A stretch of 64,000 nt of DNA from the NCBI GenBank assembly GCA_902492065.1, contig CABUKE010000001.1:248001-312000 (forward strand), written 5' to 3'. The translations under genes and the position numbers were made by a program. Positions 51,245-60,811 of this stretch are shown here, piece after piece (position 1 is the first letter of the stretch; every line of letters begins with the position of its first letter). The stretch is from an uncultured Eubacteriales bacterium. Lineage in GTDB: Bacteria > Bacillota > Clostridia > UBA1381 > UMGS1253. The notes beneath the pieces were generated by a model. That model worked only from the letters and a program-made list of their open reading frames with translations, made no database searches and was not told where the DNA came from.

Positions 51245-51724
51245 TTATATGTCCTCCAAGTCTGCGTCCAGTTCTGGTGAGGCTGATCCACTTCGAGCGG
51301 GAGCTTCGTTTGCATCCAGCAAAAGCCCGAACCGGATCAGAGTGACCAATATGACAAGAAGTCCCATCAACACCTCGGTATCTGCCGCAAAGGTATCGCC
51401 GCCTGCCGCCTCTGTCTGTACTGCGATACCCTGCGCCTGTTTAGAAAATCCGATCAGGGCATAGAAAGTTAGGATAGACGCGACAACTTGCATGACAAAG
51501 GGGTCTGGGTATTCACCCGCGTCAAAATCCCCGGGAGAAAAAGCCTCCGCAAGCAGCAAGCCGCGCTGGGTTTGCAGCGTTTGGAAACGAAGTATGATTC
51601 CCACCAGAATAAATAGCAGATTATACTCCGCTTTATCAAGCAGCGCAAGCTGGGTGCGGATTTCCTCCGGAAGCTGGTCAAAATAATACGAGTCAAGTTG
51701 ATTTTTACTTTTGATTCTATTCAC
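51245..51724 (-). CDS. Hypothetical membrane protein next to the cwlJ-gerQ pair
   Basis: A protein of up to 159 residues with about three hydrophobic helices: YNLLFILVGIILRF, VMQVVASILTFYALIGF and VLMGLLVILVTLIRFGLLL. The C-terminal tail is short and acidic. I do not recognise it. The predicted start is a GTG at 51724, but GGGGAG abuts it with no spacing, so the true start is uncertain. Its placement, back to back with spore germination genes and sharing a terminator with them, hints at a spore role, nothing more. Confidence 0.65.
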   Translation of the reverse strand: MNRIKSKNQLDSYYFDQLPEEIRTQLALLDKAEYNLLFILVGIILRFQTLQTQRGLLLAEAFSPGDFDAGEYPDPFVMQVVASILTFYALIGFSKQAQGIAVQTEAAGGDTFAADTEVLMGLLVILVTLIRFGLLLDANEAPARSGSASPELDADLEDI

Positions 51725-51940
51725 CTCCCCGGCATATCAAGTTTCTATCATTTTATTATATGTTGTTTGTGGCTGTTTTGTTTCTGAGACGGCATAAGGC
51801 CATCTGTTTTTGAACTACAAATGCGGGCAAGTGAAAAAAGCAGGAAAAAGATGAAAAGCCCTTGAAAATTACAGATTTTTGTAGTAAAATAACAATCTGA
51901 AAAATATATCATGAATTCGTACAATGTGTCGTATATTGCG

Positions 51941-52165
51941 TATGGCAATATATGGTGAAAAGGGAATCAGGTGAGAAACCTGAACGGTACTGCCGCTGTA
52001 TGCGTCAAAGTTTTATGTTTGACGGTGAAAGCCGGTCACTGGGAAACTGGGAAGGCAAAGCATAAAACGCAGAGTACGTAGCTCTATAAGGCGCAAGTCA
52101 GAAGACCTGCATTGATACTGCACCGTGTTTACCCGGCCCGGGTATAGGTGCGGTAGCTTTTTTGT
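51941..52165 (+). promoter_or_regulatory. Cobalamin riboswitch with intrinsic terminator
   Basis: The conserved blocks occur in the right order: AAAAGGGAATCAGGTGAGAA with CCTGAACGG (51958-51987), TGCCGCTGT, AAAGCCGGTCACTGGGAA, CTGGGAAGGC, and the B12 box AAGTCAGAAGACCTGC (52095-52110). The expression platform is TACTGCACC / GGTGCGGTA enclosing TACCCGG / CCCGGGTA (about 52116-52156), followed by GCTTTTTTG. Binding of a corrinoid should favour termination, so the downstream gene would be expressed when cobalamin is scarce. The surface protein is the only gene it can control. Confidence 0.93.
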
Positions 52166-52195
52166 GTTGCAAAAAAGTGCGAGGTCGCAGGAACA

Positions 52196-52237
52196 CAGCT
52201 GTGGCGTAAGATAAATCTTATGCCGCAGCTTTTTTGT
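52196..52237 (+). terminator. Second terminator downstream of the riboswitch
   Basis: AGCTGTGGCGTAAGAT / ATCTTATGCCGCAGCT (one wobble) followed by TTTTTTG. It lies between the riboswitch terminator and the coding start, so any transcript that escapes the first must also pass this one. Confidence 0.85.
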
Positions 52238-52312
52238 TGGCAATATGGGAGGCCGAGGCATGTAAGCAAATTTATAAACAAAAATTAAACTGTAAAAGGA
52301 AGGGTGAAACAT

Positions 52313-55300
52313 ATGCGTACAAATAAAACAAATCGTTTCTTTGCTTTGCTACTGACCGCCATGATGGTATTTAGCCTGCTTCCTGCCAATGCAGGCGCGG
52401 CCGTTCCTGACGATGTAGGACAATCGGAAAACGCGGGGCCGCAGGTTCAGGAGCCTGTGAATCAGGATGGAGTGTATCAAATATCCTCCGGCAGCGAGCT
52501 TGCGTGGATAGCGCAGGAGGTCAACGCGGGAAGGGCGGCGGATTGTAGCGCTGTGCTTACCGCGGACATCGACCTGGGCGGACAAAGCTGGATTCCAATT
52601 GGAAAAGGAAGCAGCTATGCCTGGAGGGGAAGCTTTGATGGACAAGGCCACACCATATCCGGACTGTATGTCGATTCAACAAACTATGACCAGGGGCTTT
52701 TCGGCTACATAAACGGAGGAACGGTTCAAAATATTACTGTAAAAGGGCAAGTGACGGGCGGCGGCAGCGGCAACAGCGGCGGCGTCGGCGGCATTGCCGG
52801 AACGCTGAACAGTTCATACAGCAGTGAAAGCGCTATCAGAAACTGTATCAGTTATGTCACTGTGTCCGGCGGAAATAACGTCGGCGGCATTGTGGGACTG
52901 GTGACAGGCTCTTACGGCAAGACGATTGCATGCTGTGCAAACTATGGGACAGTTTCCGGCAATAACAGTGTCGGCGGTCTGGTTGGTAATTTTTATTACA
53001 AAGGCCAATTAACGGACAGCTATAACCGCGGCGACATTACGGCAAACGTGAGCAAAGCGGGCGGCCTTGTCGGCTACATGAGCGACAGCGGCGCTTCCGT
53101 TTTCAACTGTTATACGACAGGGACTGTGCTCGGGACTAATTCTGCGCCTGCAATTGGACAGATGGAGCGCGGGACGGCAGAAAATGTATATTATCTTGAC
53201 ACCCTGGGCAGCGACGCCAACGCTGTTCCAAAACAGGAAGCGGAAATGAAGGGTGCGGCATTCCCGGGCCTTTTGGGGGAAGCATTCTCACAGGATATGG
53301 CCATACCGATAAACGACGGTTATCCGATTTTTGCTTTTCAGGATACTACGCCGAAGTATGATGTTACCGTTACGGTTTCTCCGGCGGATGCAAACTTTGC
53401 ATTGTCCGATGATACCGGAGCGGCAATTGCTGGGGAAAAAGAAGAACTTGAGCAGTCCGCCGTTTGGCGTTTCAGCCTGCGGGACGGGAGCTACCACTAT
53501 ACTGCATCTGCTTTTGGAAAGGTTGAGCAGAGTGGCGAGTTGACGGTGAGCGGACAGGCTGTTACCCAGGAGATCGCACTATTGGACGCTCCGGCAAAGG
53601 AAATAACATTTGACATCACCTTTGAAGACGGCAATCCCGATGGGGTAACGCCATCCATTATAGTGACGTACGACAAAGACGGCAGGGAAATTGCTGCGGC
53701 AGACGGGGTCTATACCCTGCCCTACGGCGATTATCATTATACGGTAAAGGCCAAAGGGTACAGCAAGATGGCGGGGGCATTTGCGGTTACTGCTGACAGT
53801 ACTGCTATATCCGTATTGTTAACGCCGTCTGCCGCATGGGACGGCGAAAGCATGGAGCCGGTCGCGCCGAATGCGGAAGGTATTTATGAGATTGGCTCGG
53901 GTGAGGAGCTTGCCTGGTTTGCAGCGCAGGTAAACAGCGGGACAGGAAAAGAGTACCGCGTCCTGCTCACAGATGATATTGATTTGGGGGAAAACCCGTG
54001 GACGCCCATTGGAACGGGCCTTACCTATAATGTTGATTTCTTTAGCGGGAGCTTTGACGGAGCGGGCCATACGATTACCGGATTAAATGTTTCCGGCGCG
54101 GAATACGCCGGGTTGTTCGGCTATATCAAGGGGGCTTCACTTTCTCCGGCAGAGGTCAAAAACATTGTCGTACAGGGCAGCGTAAATGGAACCGAAAATG
54201 CAGGCGGCATTACAGGCCGCGCTGATAACGCGGTAATTGAAAACTGTGGCAATGAGGCTGCTGTGTCGGGCAAGGAAGCAGGCGGAATCGTCGGACGGCA
54301 GCATAGCTACGGTTCTCCCATTACCATAACAGGCTGCTACAACATTGGTGCTATAACGGCACAGTCCCGGGCCGGCGGTATTCTGGGCTATGTCAATGAC
54401 ACAGCAGAAATCAGCAATTGCTATAATACGGGCGCGATTGAAAGCAGCGATTATGCCGGCGGCCTCCGGGGGATGGGCGGCTCGTTTGCGGGCGACATTA
54501 CAAACTGTTATAATGCTGCCGCTGTCAGTGGCAAGACTGCCGGCGCCCTTGTTGCAGGCAGCGGAAGCCTTGAAAACTGCTACTACTTAAGCGGCGGTGC
54601 GAGTGATACAAACGGCAGTACGGAAGTGTCCGCAGATGAGCTGAAAAACCTGGCGCAGCGGCTTAACGCAGGGGCTGTTCCCGCTTTGTGGGTAAGCGGC
54701 GGTACGCAAAACAACGGCTATCCTATCTTGGAGTGGCAAAAGGAAGAAGCTGGCGAAACAGGCATCCCGCTGAACAAAGTGACAAATGCTGTTTGGCAAA
54801 CGGATTTGGAAACCGGCCTGCTCACCGGCGTGGCTACATGGGATGCTGTGCCAAATGCGGAAAGCTATACGGTTATCCTTTGGGATTACTGGGCGGAAGA
54901 AACCGAATACGGGTCAGTAAGTGGTATGTCGGCGCGTAAAACGGTTACTGGTGTTACAGAAACCCAATACGACTTTACACAGGATATTGAAGAGAATGGG
55001 GCAAGCTGGTATTACTTTACTGTGACGCCCATTGCGGAGGAAAACAGTGGGTACATCAGCGGTGAGCTACCCATATGGGATGAAGAAACACAGGAGGGCA
55101 ACCTCTACGATTATTTGGACTATTCCAATGACGATATTTGTTACCGCTACTATGAGCAACTCGACCAGCCGACCGGACTCAGTTGGTCAGGTCCGTTTGC
55201 CCGGTGGGAGTTTGTGGACGGCGCGGCAGGTTATCTTGTCACGATCTATCGGTTAGATGATACAAATGCCATCTATTATACGGCAAGCAGCCTTGCAGAT

Positions 55301-58300
55301 GCGGCCACAAACCAGGTCGACTGTCAGAACTATTTCGCGGTTGGAGGCCGCTATGTATTCACAGTGACAGCCCTTTCGGAGGAATATCTGCTCACAGGTG
55401 TGGGGGACAAAAACAGTCCGGCATCCCGCCTCAGCAGCGACGAGAGTAATGGCGGCGCGGAATACGGTATTTACACAGCCGTTTCTGTTCCGGATCCGGA
55501 GCCTGGCGACGAGGTGGACCGGACGGACTGGATTGCCATTTCTACAGCAGAACAGTGGGTGGAATTGGCCAATGTAGAGGATATCCCCGTCGGAGATGGC
55601 GACAACAGCAGTCAACAGAGCGTTGCATGGGGAAAGAAATACTATTTAACGGCAGACCTTGATTTTTCCAGCCTTTCATCGGCTGACCAAGTCCGTACCA
55701 AGTCGATTGGCAACACAACCAACCGCTTTACCGGTATCATGGACGGAAACGGGCACAAAATTACCGGTCTTACGCTCAGCAACAATGATTCGGGATTGTT
55801 TGCCTATATCGGCGCTGCGGGGCAAGTGTACGACCTTACCATTGAAGATGCGAACGTCCTGTTTTCCGACAATGCGGCGGTGCTGGCGCTTTATAATTAT
55901 GGAACCATCCGCGACTGCGCCGTTATCAATTGCAATATCACGGCCGATACCGGGGCCGTGCTGGGCGGTATGGTGAGCCGTAACTACGGCGTTGTACGCG
56001 AGAGCTTTGTACAGGGGGGAACGCTGACTTCAAACAGTAGCACGGCCACAGGCCACGCTGGATTTGTCGGGTCAAATGAATCCGGCGGCCTGATTGAACG
56101 CTGCTGGACTTCCATGGATGTACATACCAGCAGCGAGTACGCGGGTGGCTTTGTGGGCTTGGGCTATGGCGGCACAATCCGGGACTGCTTTGCTTTGGGA
56201 GATGTTTCGGCGCGGAGCTATTCCGGCGGTTTTGCGGGACGCTCCGTCTATGACGGGAACCGTTATGAAAACTGCTATGCGGCTGGCACGGTCGCCGTAT
56301 CCGGAGAGGTGGGGCATGGTTTTATTGGCGGCAGCAGTCCGGACTCCGCTTTTCAGCCCGATTTATCAAAGGAAATTAAGAATTGTTATTACAACAGCGC
56401 ATCGCCGGCCGACGGCTATGCAGCCGGGAAGAGCCTGGAGGAGATGCGCAGCGCGGCATTTTTGACCGCACTTGGCGGTACGCAGGGCGTTTGGACACAG
56501 TCGCCGGACAAAAACAATGGCCTCCCATATTTGACCGACGTTCCGGCACCGGAGGGAACGCCGGTGGAAAGCATTACCGTTGAGATTGCGCTGGCAGTTT
56601 ATGATAAGGAGACTTACACCTTCTCGCAGCTGGGAGAAACGGTATCGGTAACATTGGAAAGTAACGGCAACACGCGGATAACCGATTTGATGGATGCGGC
56701 GGCCTCCCAGGGGAAACTGACGTATACCTATGAAACGACGCCCTCGTTCGGACGCTATATCCACACCATCAATGGATATGCGGTGGAGGAGCCGGACGGC
56801 TGGATGTTTACCGTTAACGATAAACTTTCCAATTTGAGCGCATCTCTCGCTACGGTTCAGGACGGAGACCGTCTGCTGTGGTTTGAAGGAACAACGGAGA
56901 ACCATTTCCAGGGTCCGGCATGGGACGAGCTTACAGGCGTTGAAGTCGAATGGGTGGATATTGGGACGGCAGAGGAGCTGTTACGGCTCGCGCAGAGCGC
57001 CGCTCCTGCGGATATGGAAAAGAATTACCGCCTTACAGCGGATATCGACTTAAACGGCGTTGATTTCAGCGGCATAGGGACTGATGCGCAGCCATTTGCC
57101 GGCATGTTTGACGGCCAGGGGCATACAATTTCCAACTTGTCCATGTCGGGCGGCGACAATGTTGGTTTCTTTGGCGTCATCAAAGGCGCGGTTGTTAAAA
57201 ATTTGAATCTGGAAAACGCTGTTGTAAATGGCAGCGGCAAGAATATAGGCACACTGGTAGGTTGGGCGCAGGTGGAACTGGATCAGGAAAATATAGCAGA
57301 AAATTTGGCAAACCTGATCGGCAATTGCACCGTGTCCGGGACAGTGTCGGGCACAAACACCGTAGGAGGGCTTGTCGGCCTTAACGACGGAAAAGAGGAC
57401 CCGGACACGCTGTTTTCCATTGCGTCTTCTATTGATAAGTGTACAGCGGATGTAGAAGTGCTCGGCACGGGCAAGGGCGGCAACGTCGGCGGCCTGGTTG
57501 GTGAGAACAACGGCGTTATCACAAAGAGTGTGGCTGTGGGCGATGTAAAGGCAGAGGGCGCTTACGGCGTGGGCGGCTTTGCTGGGGAATCCTACGGAGA
57601 CATTTATGACAGCCATGCAGACGGTGACGTTACCGGGCAGAGCACGGTCGGCGGTTTTGCCGGAGCCTCGAGTGGAATTCTGAAAAATAGTTACAGCTTG
57701 GGAAGTGTTATGGGCGAGTCCTATACGGGCGGTTTTGCCGGCTCCATCAGCATGGCAGAGTATGTAATTGGAGCAGGGCAGGTAACAGTTACCGGAAGCA
57801 GCACGACCGGCTACAATGGCGGCTTTGCAGGACATATGAGCGGATGGATTACCGGCCCTGAAAACCAGATTGCAATCAAAGACGCTTTTGCAAATTGTAC
57901 CCAGACAGACGGTTCCCTGATCGGGATTATCGGGAATACGGTGGATTATGCCTCGGAGGAACAGCAATCCGTGTTGTTGGATATGACACTGAAAACAGTC
58001 GGAGAAACAGCCGATAAGCTGTATGAGATGTTTGGCGTAAATATGAAAGTTTCCGAGAGTTTGATGGCGGAAGCGGAAAAATACGCAGACAGTTTGGCTT
58101 CTTCACAGAGCGGGGGAGAGATTTCGCTTTTAAAGGAGAACCAGACCGCTTCGGAAGGGATTTCCGTCAGCTATGAAGTGTCGGGCGACTATCTGACCGG
58201 CGGAAGCAGCTTGACAATAGCAAAGGCAAACGATACTTCAGCGACCTTGTCCGTTCCGGTGACAATTGTTCTTAGCGATACGGAAAGCGGAACCGTTTAC

Positions 58301-60382
58301 CGCAAGGAGGCGCAGGTACTGCTGTCTGTAACACCCGCACAGCGCGAGAAACTGATGGACAGCATAGCGGGCGGATACACGGAAAGCAAGGATAGCTGGA
58401 GCGTCATGGATATGGCCGTTTACGAGACCATTGACGGAAAGACCTATAGTGTGACGGATGCGGCGAAGCAAAACGTCTTGAATTTGCTGATTGGTGAAGC
58501 GGACAGCGAAACGGCGACAGTAAGCGACCGTGCGAGGATTGAGATTGTTCTCAGGGCTATGGGAATTGACAGCAGCAGGCTGTATCCTGTTAACAGCAAC
58601 GACGCAATCAATAATGCAGAAATTTTGTCGGAGATGGACCTTACATCAGGCGGATATTACGCCGCACCGTGGCTGCTGCTGGCCGATATGCAGGGCAATC
58701 TGTCCCTTTCGGAAGAACAAATCCAGACGCTTATTGTGATGCTGTATGACAACATGGGAGACGGACTGTTCGGCTATACTTATGGCGGCGTCAGCTATTC
58801 CGACCCCGATACGGCAGGCGTAGCTTTGGCGGCGCTGGCGCGCTTTACAGAAACGGATGAGCATGCAAAAGCTGTTGTAGATAAAATCCTGTCCGCTCTG
58901 CCAGATGCCATGAACAACACAGGCTCCTTTGGAAGCGTAAACTCCGATGCAATGGTTCTCATTGGTTTGCTCGCCAATGGGATAGAACCGGCAAGCATAA
59001 AAGTTGAGTCGGGCGCGACGATTGTAGACGGCATGCTCTCCTATGTAAATGTTGACACGAACAAATTCCAATTTAGCGGAGTGGATAACGACCTTGCTAC
59101 GGAGCAGGGCTTCCGGGCGTTGATTGCGTTAAGTAAAGCAAATGGAACGGCATACAACATTTATGATTTCAGCGGCAATGCGGTAACGCCGGGGCGGGCG
59201 ACCGGGGACGGGGAAACGGAAGTCCCAGATGAACCAAGCCCAGGCAACCCCGACATTACTGTGAGCGTTACCATTAAAGCGGATAAAGGCTATTGGCTGC
59301 GGGATAAATCGGTTCGTGTAAAACGTGGTTCCACCGTATACCATGCCTTTATTAAGGCGCTTGAGGGCAGCGGTATTACGCAGGTGGGTGCAGAGGACGG
59401 CTATGTAAAGTCCATGAGCAAAGATGGGAAAACACTGGCGGAGTTTTCCGACGGACCGCAGTCCGGCTGGTTGTATCAAGTAAACGATGTTCTTCCGGAC
59501 GTTGGGCTGACCGCGTACCAGATTAAAAACGGCGATGCAATTGAGTTTTACTATACGGCGGATTGGACGTCGGAGCCGGGCATTGGCGGCGGAGACAATG
59601 CCAGCAGCACGAAATATACCGTTACCTTTGACACACAGGGCGGCAGTCTGATTGATAAAGTTACTGTGTCTAAAAACGGCACTGTAACAAAACCAGCTGA
59701 CCCGACAAAAGAAGGGTATACATTTGGCGGCTGGTTTACGGATAAAGGCTGCACACTTGCGTATGACTTTTCATCTAAAGTTACGAAGAATCTTACTTTA
59801 TATGCAAAATGGGAAAAAACATCAGAGGAACCGGACAAGCTTCCCTTTGAAGATGTAGACGAGACCGACTGGTTCTACGAAGCGGTAAAGTATGCCTATG
59901 AAAACGGACTGTTTAATGGAACAGACGACACCACGTTTGCTCCTGACGAGCAGATGACGCGTGCCATGTTGGTTGCTGTGCTCTACCGCATAGAGGGTGA
60001 ACCCGCGGCCGGACAGGAAAACAGCTTTCAAGATGTAGCCGCAGACGCATATTATGCCGGTGCGGCGGCATGGGCAAACGAAAATGGGATTGTGCTCGGC
60101 TACGGCGAAAATACATTTGGCCCGGATGATTTCATTTCGCGGGAACAGCTTGCGGCGATATTGCAGCGGTATACAGCGTATAAAAATGTTACAGTAGAGG
60201 AAACAGGTGATTTGTCGCAGTTTGTGGACGCGGGTGAGATTTCGCCCTGGGCACAGGACAGCATAGAATGGGCTGTTGGGGCGGAACTTTTGTCCGGAAA
60301 GGACGGGGGAAGGCTCGACCCGCAAGGCGGCACTACCCGTGCAGAAGTTGCGACAATCCTACAGAGATTTTTAGAAAAGTAA
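52313..60382 (+). CDS. Giant SLH-anchored surface protein with transcobalamin-like domains, cobalamin-riboswitch controlled
   Basis: A 2689-residue exported protein. The signal peptide ends near NAGAA. Four blocks of GLUG-type beta-helix repeats lie at about 48-344, 519-809, 1071-1412 and 1547-1862 (repeats such as GGLVGYMSDSG, NVGGIVG). PEGA-like domains lie at about 345-506 and fibronectin-like domains at about 819-1056. DUF4430 domains are at about 1419-1539 (GWMFTVNDKLSN) and 2316-2419 (GWLYQVNDVLPD). A helical repeat region at about 2052-2287 resembles terpenoid-cyclase/alpha-toroid domains (DTAGVALAALARFTE, NSDAMVLIGLLANG). An InlB B-repeat (about 2432-2501) and three SLH domains (about 2509-2689) close the protein. 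Helical toroid plus DUF4430 mirrors transcobalamin, and the riboswitch supports corrinoid capture. ATG 52313 is chosen because the GTG at 52304 lies inside the ribosome-binding site. Confidence 0.88.
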   Translation: MRTNKTNRFFALLLTAMMVFSLLPANAGAAVPDDVGQSENAGPQVQEPVNQDGVYQISSGSELAWIAQEVNAGRAADCSAVLTADIDLGGQSWIPIGKGSSYAWRGSFDGQGHTISGLYVDSTNYDQGLFGYINGGTVQNITVKGQVTGGGSGNSGGVGGIAGTLNSSYSSESAIRNCISYVTVSGGNNVGGIVGLVTGSYGKTIACCANYGTVSGNNSVGGLVGNFYYKGQLTDSYNRGDITANVSKAGGLVGYMSDSGASVFNCYTTGTVLGTNSAPAIGQMERGTAENVYYLDTLGSDANAVPKQEAEMKGAAFPGLLGEAFSQDMAIPINDGYPIFAFQDTTPKYDVTVTVSPADANFALSDDTGAAIAGEKEELEQSAVWRFSLRDGSYHYTASAFGKVEQSGELTVSGQAVTQEIALLDAPAKEITFDITFEDGNPDGVTPSIIVTYDKDGREIAAADGVYTLPYGDYHYTVKAKGYSKMAGAFAVTADSTAISVLLTPSAAWDGESMEPVAPNAEGIYEIGSGEELAWFAAQVNSGTGKEYRVLLTDDIDLGENPWTPIGTGLTYNVDFFSGSFDGAGHTITGLNVSGAEYAGLFGYIKGASLSPAEVKNIVVQGSVNGTENAGGITGRADNAVIENCGNEAAVSGKEAGGIVGRQHSYGSPITITGCYNIGAITAQSRAGGILGYVNDTAEISNCYNTGAIESSDYAGGLRGMGGSFAGDITNCYNAAAVSGKTAGALVAGSGSLENCYYLSGGASDTNGSTEVSADELKNLAQRLNAGAVPALWVSGGTQNNGYPILEWQKEEAGETGIPLNKVTNAVWQTDLETGLLTGVATWDAVPNAESYTVILWDYWAEETEYGSVSGMSARKTVTGVTETQYDFTQDIEENGASWYYFTVTPIAEENSGYISGELPIWDEETQEGNLYDYLDYSNDDICYRYYEQLDQPTGLSWSGPFARWEFVDGAAGYLVTIYRLDDTNAIYYTASSLADAATNQVDCQNYFAVGGRYVFTVTALSEEYLLTGVGDKNSPASRLSSDESNGGAEYGIYTAVSVPDPEPGDEVDRTDWIAISTAEQWVELANVEDIPVGDGDNSSQQSVAWGKKYYLTADLDFSSLSSADQVRTKSIGNTTNRFTGIMDGNGHKITGLTLSNNDSGLFAYIGAAGQVYDLTIEDANVLFSDNAAVLALYNYGTIRDCAVINCNITADTGAVLGGMVSRNYGVVRESFVQGGTLTSNSSTATGHAGFVGSNESGGLIERCWTSMDVHTSSEYAGGFVGLGYGGTIRDCFALGDVSARSYSGGFAGRSVYDGNRYENCYAAGTVAVSGEVGHGFIGGSSPDSAFQPDLSKEIKNCYYNSASPADGYAAGKSLEEMRSAAFLTALGGTQGVWTQSPDKNNGLPYLTDVPAPEGTPVESITVEIALAVYDKETYTFSQLGETVSVTLESNGNTRITDLMDAAASQGKLTYTYETTPSFGRYIHTINGYAVEEPDGWMFTVNDKLSNLSASLATVQDGDRLLWFEGTTENHFQGPAWDELTGVEVEWVDIGTAEELLRLAQSAAPADMEKNYRLTADIDLNGVDFSGIGTDAQPFAGMFDGQGHTISNLSMSGGDNVGFFGVIKGAVVKNLNLENAVVNGSGKNIGTLVGWAQVELDQENIAENLANLIGNCTVSGTVSGTNTVGGLVGLNDGKEDPDTLFSIASSIDKCTADVEVLGTGKGGNVGGLVGENNGVITKSVAVGDVKAEGAYGVGGFAGESYGDIYDSHADGDVTGQSTVGGFAGASSGILKNSYSLGSVMGESYTGGFAGSISMAEYVIGAGQVTVTGSSTTGYNGGFAGHMSGWITGPENQIAIKDAFANCTQTDGSLIGIIGNTVDYASEEQQSVLLDMTLKTVGETADKLYEMFGVNMKVSESLMAEAEKYADSLASSQSGGEISLLKENQTASEGISVSYEVSGDYLTGGSSLTIAKANDTSATLSVPVTIVLSDTESGTVYRKEAQVLLSVTPAQREKLMDSIAGGYTESKDSWSVMDMAVYETIDGKTYSVTDAAKQNVLNLLIGEADSETATVSDRARIEIVLRAMGIDSSRLYPVNSNDAINNAEILSEMDLTSGGYYAAPWLLLADMQGNLSLSEEQIQTLIVMLYDNMGDGLFGYTYGGVSYSDPDTAGVALAALARFTETDEHAKAVVDKILSALPDAMNNTGSFGSVNSDAMVLIGLLANGIEPASIKVESGATIVDGMLSYVNVDTNKFQFSGVDNDLATEQGFRALIALSKANGTAYNIYDFSGNAVTPGRATGDGETEVPDEPSPGNPDITVSVTIKADKGYWLRDKSVRVKRGSTVYHAFIKALEGSGITQVGAEDGYVKSMSKDGKTLAEFSDGPQSGWLYQVNDVLPDVGLTAYQIKNGDAIEFYYTADWTSEPGIGGGDNASSTKYTVTFDTQGGSLIDKVTVSKNGTVTKPADPTKEGYTFGGWFTDKGCTLAYDFSSKVTKNLTLYAKWEKTSEEPDKLPFEDVDETDWFYEAVKYAYENGLFNGTDDTTFAPDEQMTRAMLVAVLYRIEGEPAAGQENSFQDVAADAYYAGAAAWANENGIVLGYGENTFGPDDFISREQLAAILQRYTAYKNVTVEETGDLSQFVDAGEISPWAQDSIEWAVGAELLSGKDGGRLDPQGGTTRAEVATILQRFLEK

Positions 60383-60431
60383 AGAAATATCAATACGATT
60401 CACGGAGCCGCTATCAACAACGGTGGAAACC

Positions 60432-60542
60432 ATGAAAATAGACCGGCAAAGAATACGGCGGCACTACTGGCTCTCACTCGAAGAGGAAAACTGCAAGATG
60501 GAGTGGGACGAGGAAATTACGCAATTTGTTCCTCAAAATTAA
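60432..60542 (+). CDS. Possible 36-residue peptide before a terminator
   Basis: An ATG-initiated frame encodes MKIDRQRIRRHYWLSLEEE and a further 17 residues rich in Glu and Asp. GGTGG lies five bases upstream and a terminator begins at its stop. The peptide is charged, with a basic N-terminus and acidic C-terminus. I do not recognise it. It could be a genuine small protein or chance; codon use gives no firm answer at this length. Confidence 0.3.
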   Translation: MKIDRQRIRRHYWLSLEEENCKMEWDEEITQFVPQN

Positions 60543-60571
60543 AAAGGCTGGCATTCGCTAGCCTTTTCTTT
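60540..60571 (+). terminator. Terminator of the giant surface protein transcript
   Basis: AAAAGGCTGGC-ATTC-GCTAGCCTTTT hairpin followed by CTTTTATAC, 160 bases after the surface protein stop. Confidence 0.85.
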
Positions 60572-60721
60572 TATACTTGAAAACGGAGGGGAAAATAAAT
60601 GCAAGCCTCTCTTTGGATTTTTTGGTTAATCAGTGATAACCAATATCCGTTAACCGTGTTATTCCCTAAAATACTGCCTGTTTGTATCCGATATACTGCT
60701 ATTATGGCAGTGGTAGGTTAT

Positions 60722-60758
60722 AAAAATACGCATACCATTTGGTATGCGTATTTTTTCA
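60722..60758. terminator. Bidirectional terminator in front of the convergent SLH gene end
   Basis: AAAATACGCATACC / GGTATGCGTATTTT perfect inverted repeat with an ATTT loop; T runs on both strands. On the minus strand it follows the stop of the partial SLH gene. The 60383-60811 gap otherwise holds only the 36-residue frame and its terminator. Confidence 0.9.
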
Positions 60759-60811
60759 TAATTGCATTATGATAGCGTGGTTGATTAATCTGTAGGTTTT
60801 TTACTTTTTGC

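Larger units (their letters stand above)
51725..52312 (+). other. 588-base regulatory gap upstream of the giant surface protein
   Basis: It contains the cobalamin riboswitch with its terminator, a second independent terminator hairpin and the ribosome-binding site AGGAAGGG of the surface protein. The first 200 bases (51725-51930) are A/T rich and should carry the promoter; TACAAT at about 51921-51926 is a candidate -10 but has no good -35. No protein-coding frame is supported. Confidence 0.7.

Noticed and set aside
57050..57967. Minus-strand open frame of 305 codons inside the giant surface protein
   Set aside because: Antisense to the GLUG repeat region; no ribosome-binding site, no recognisable fold.
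60599..60772. 57-codon frame with a GGAGGGG ribosome-binding site
   Set aside because: The strong terminator hairpin at 60722-60758 lies inside the frame, and the hydrophobic translation has no recognised family. Probably chance.
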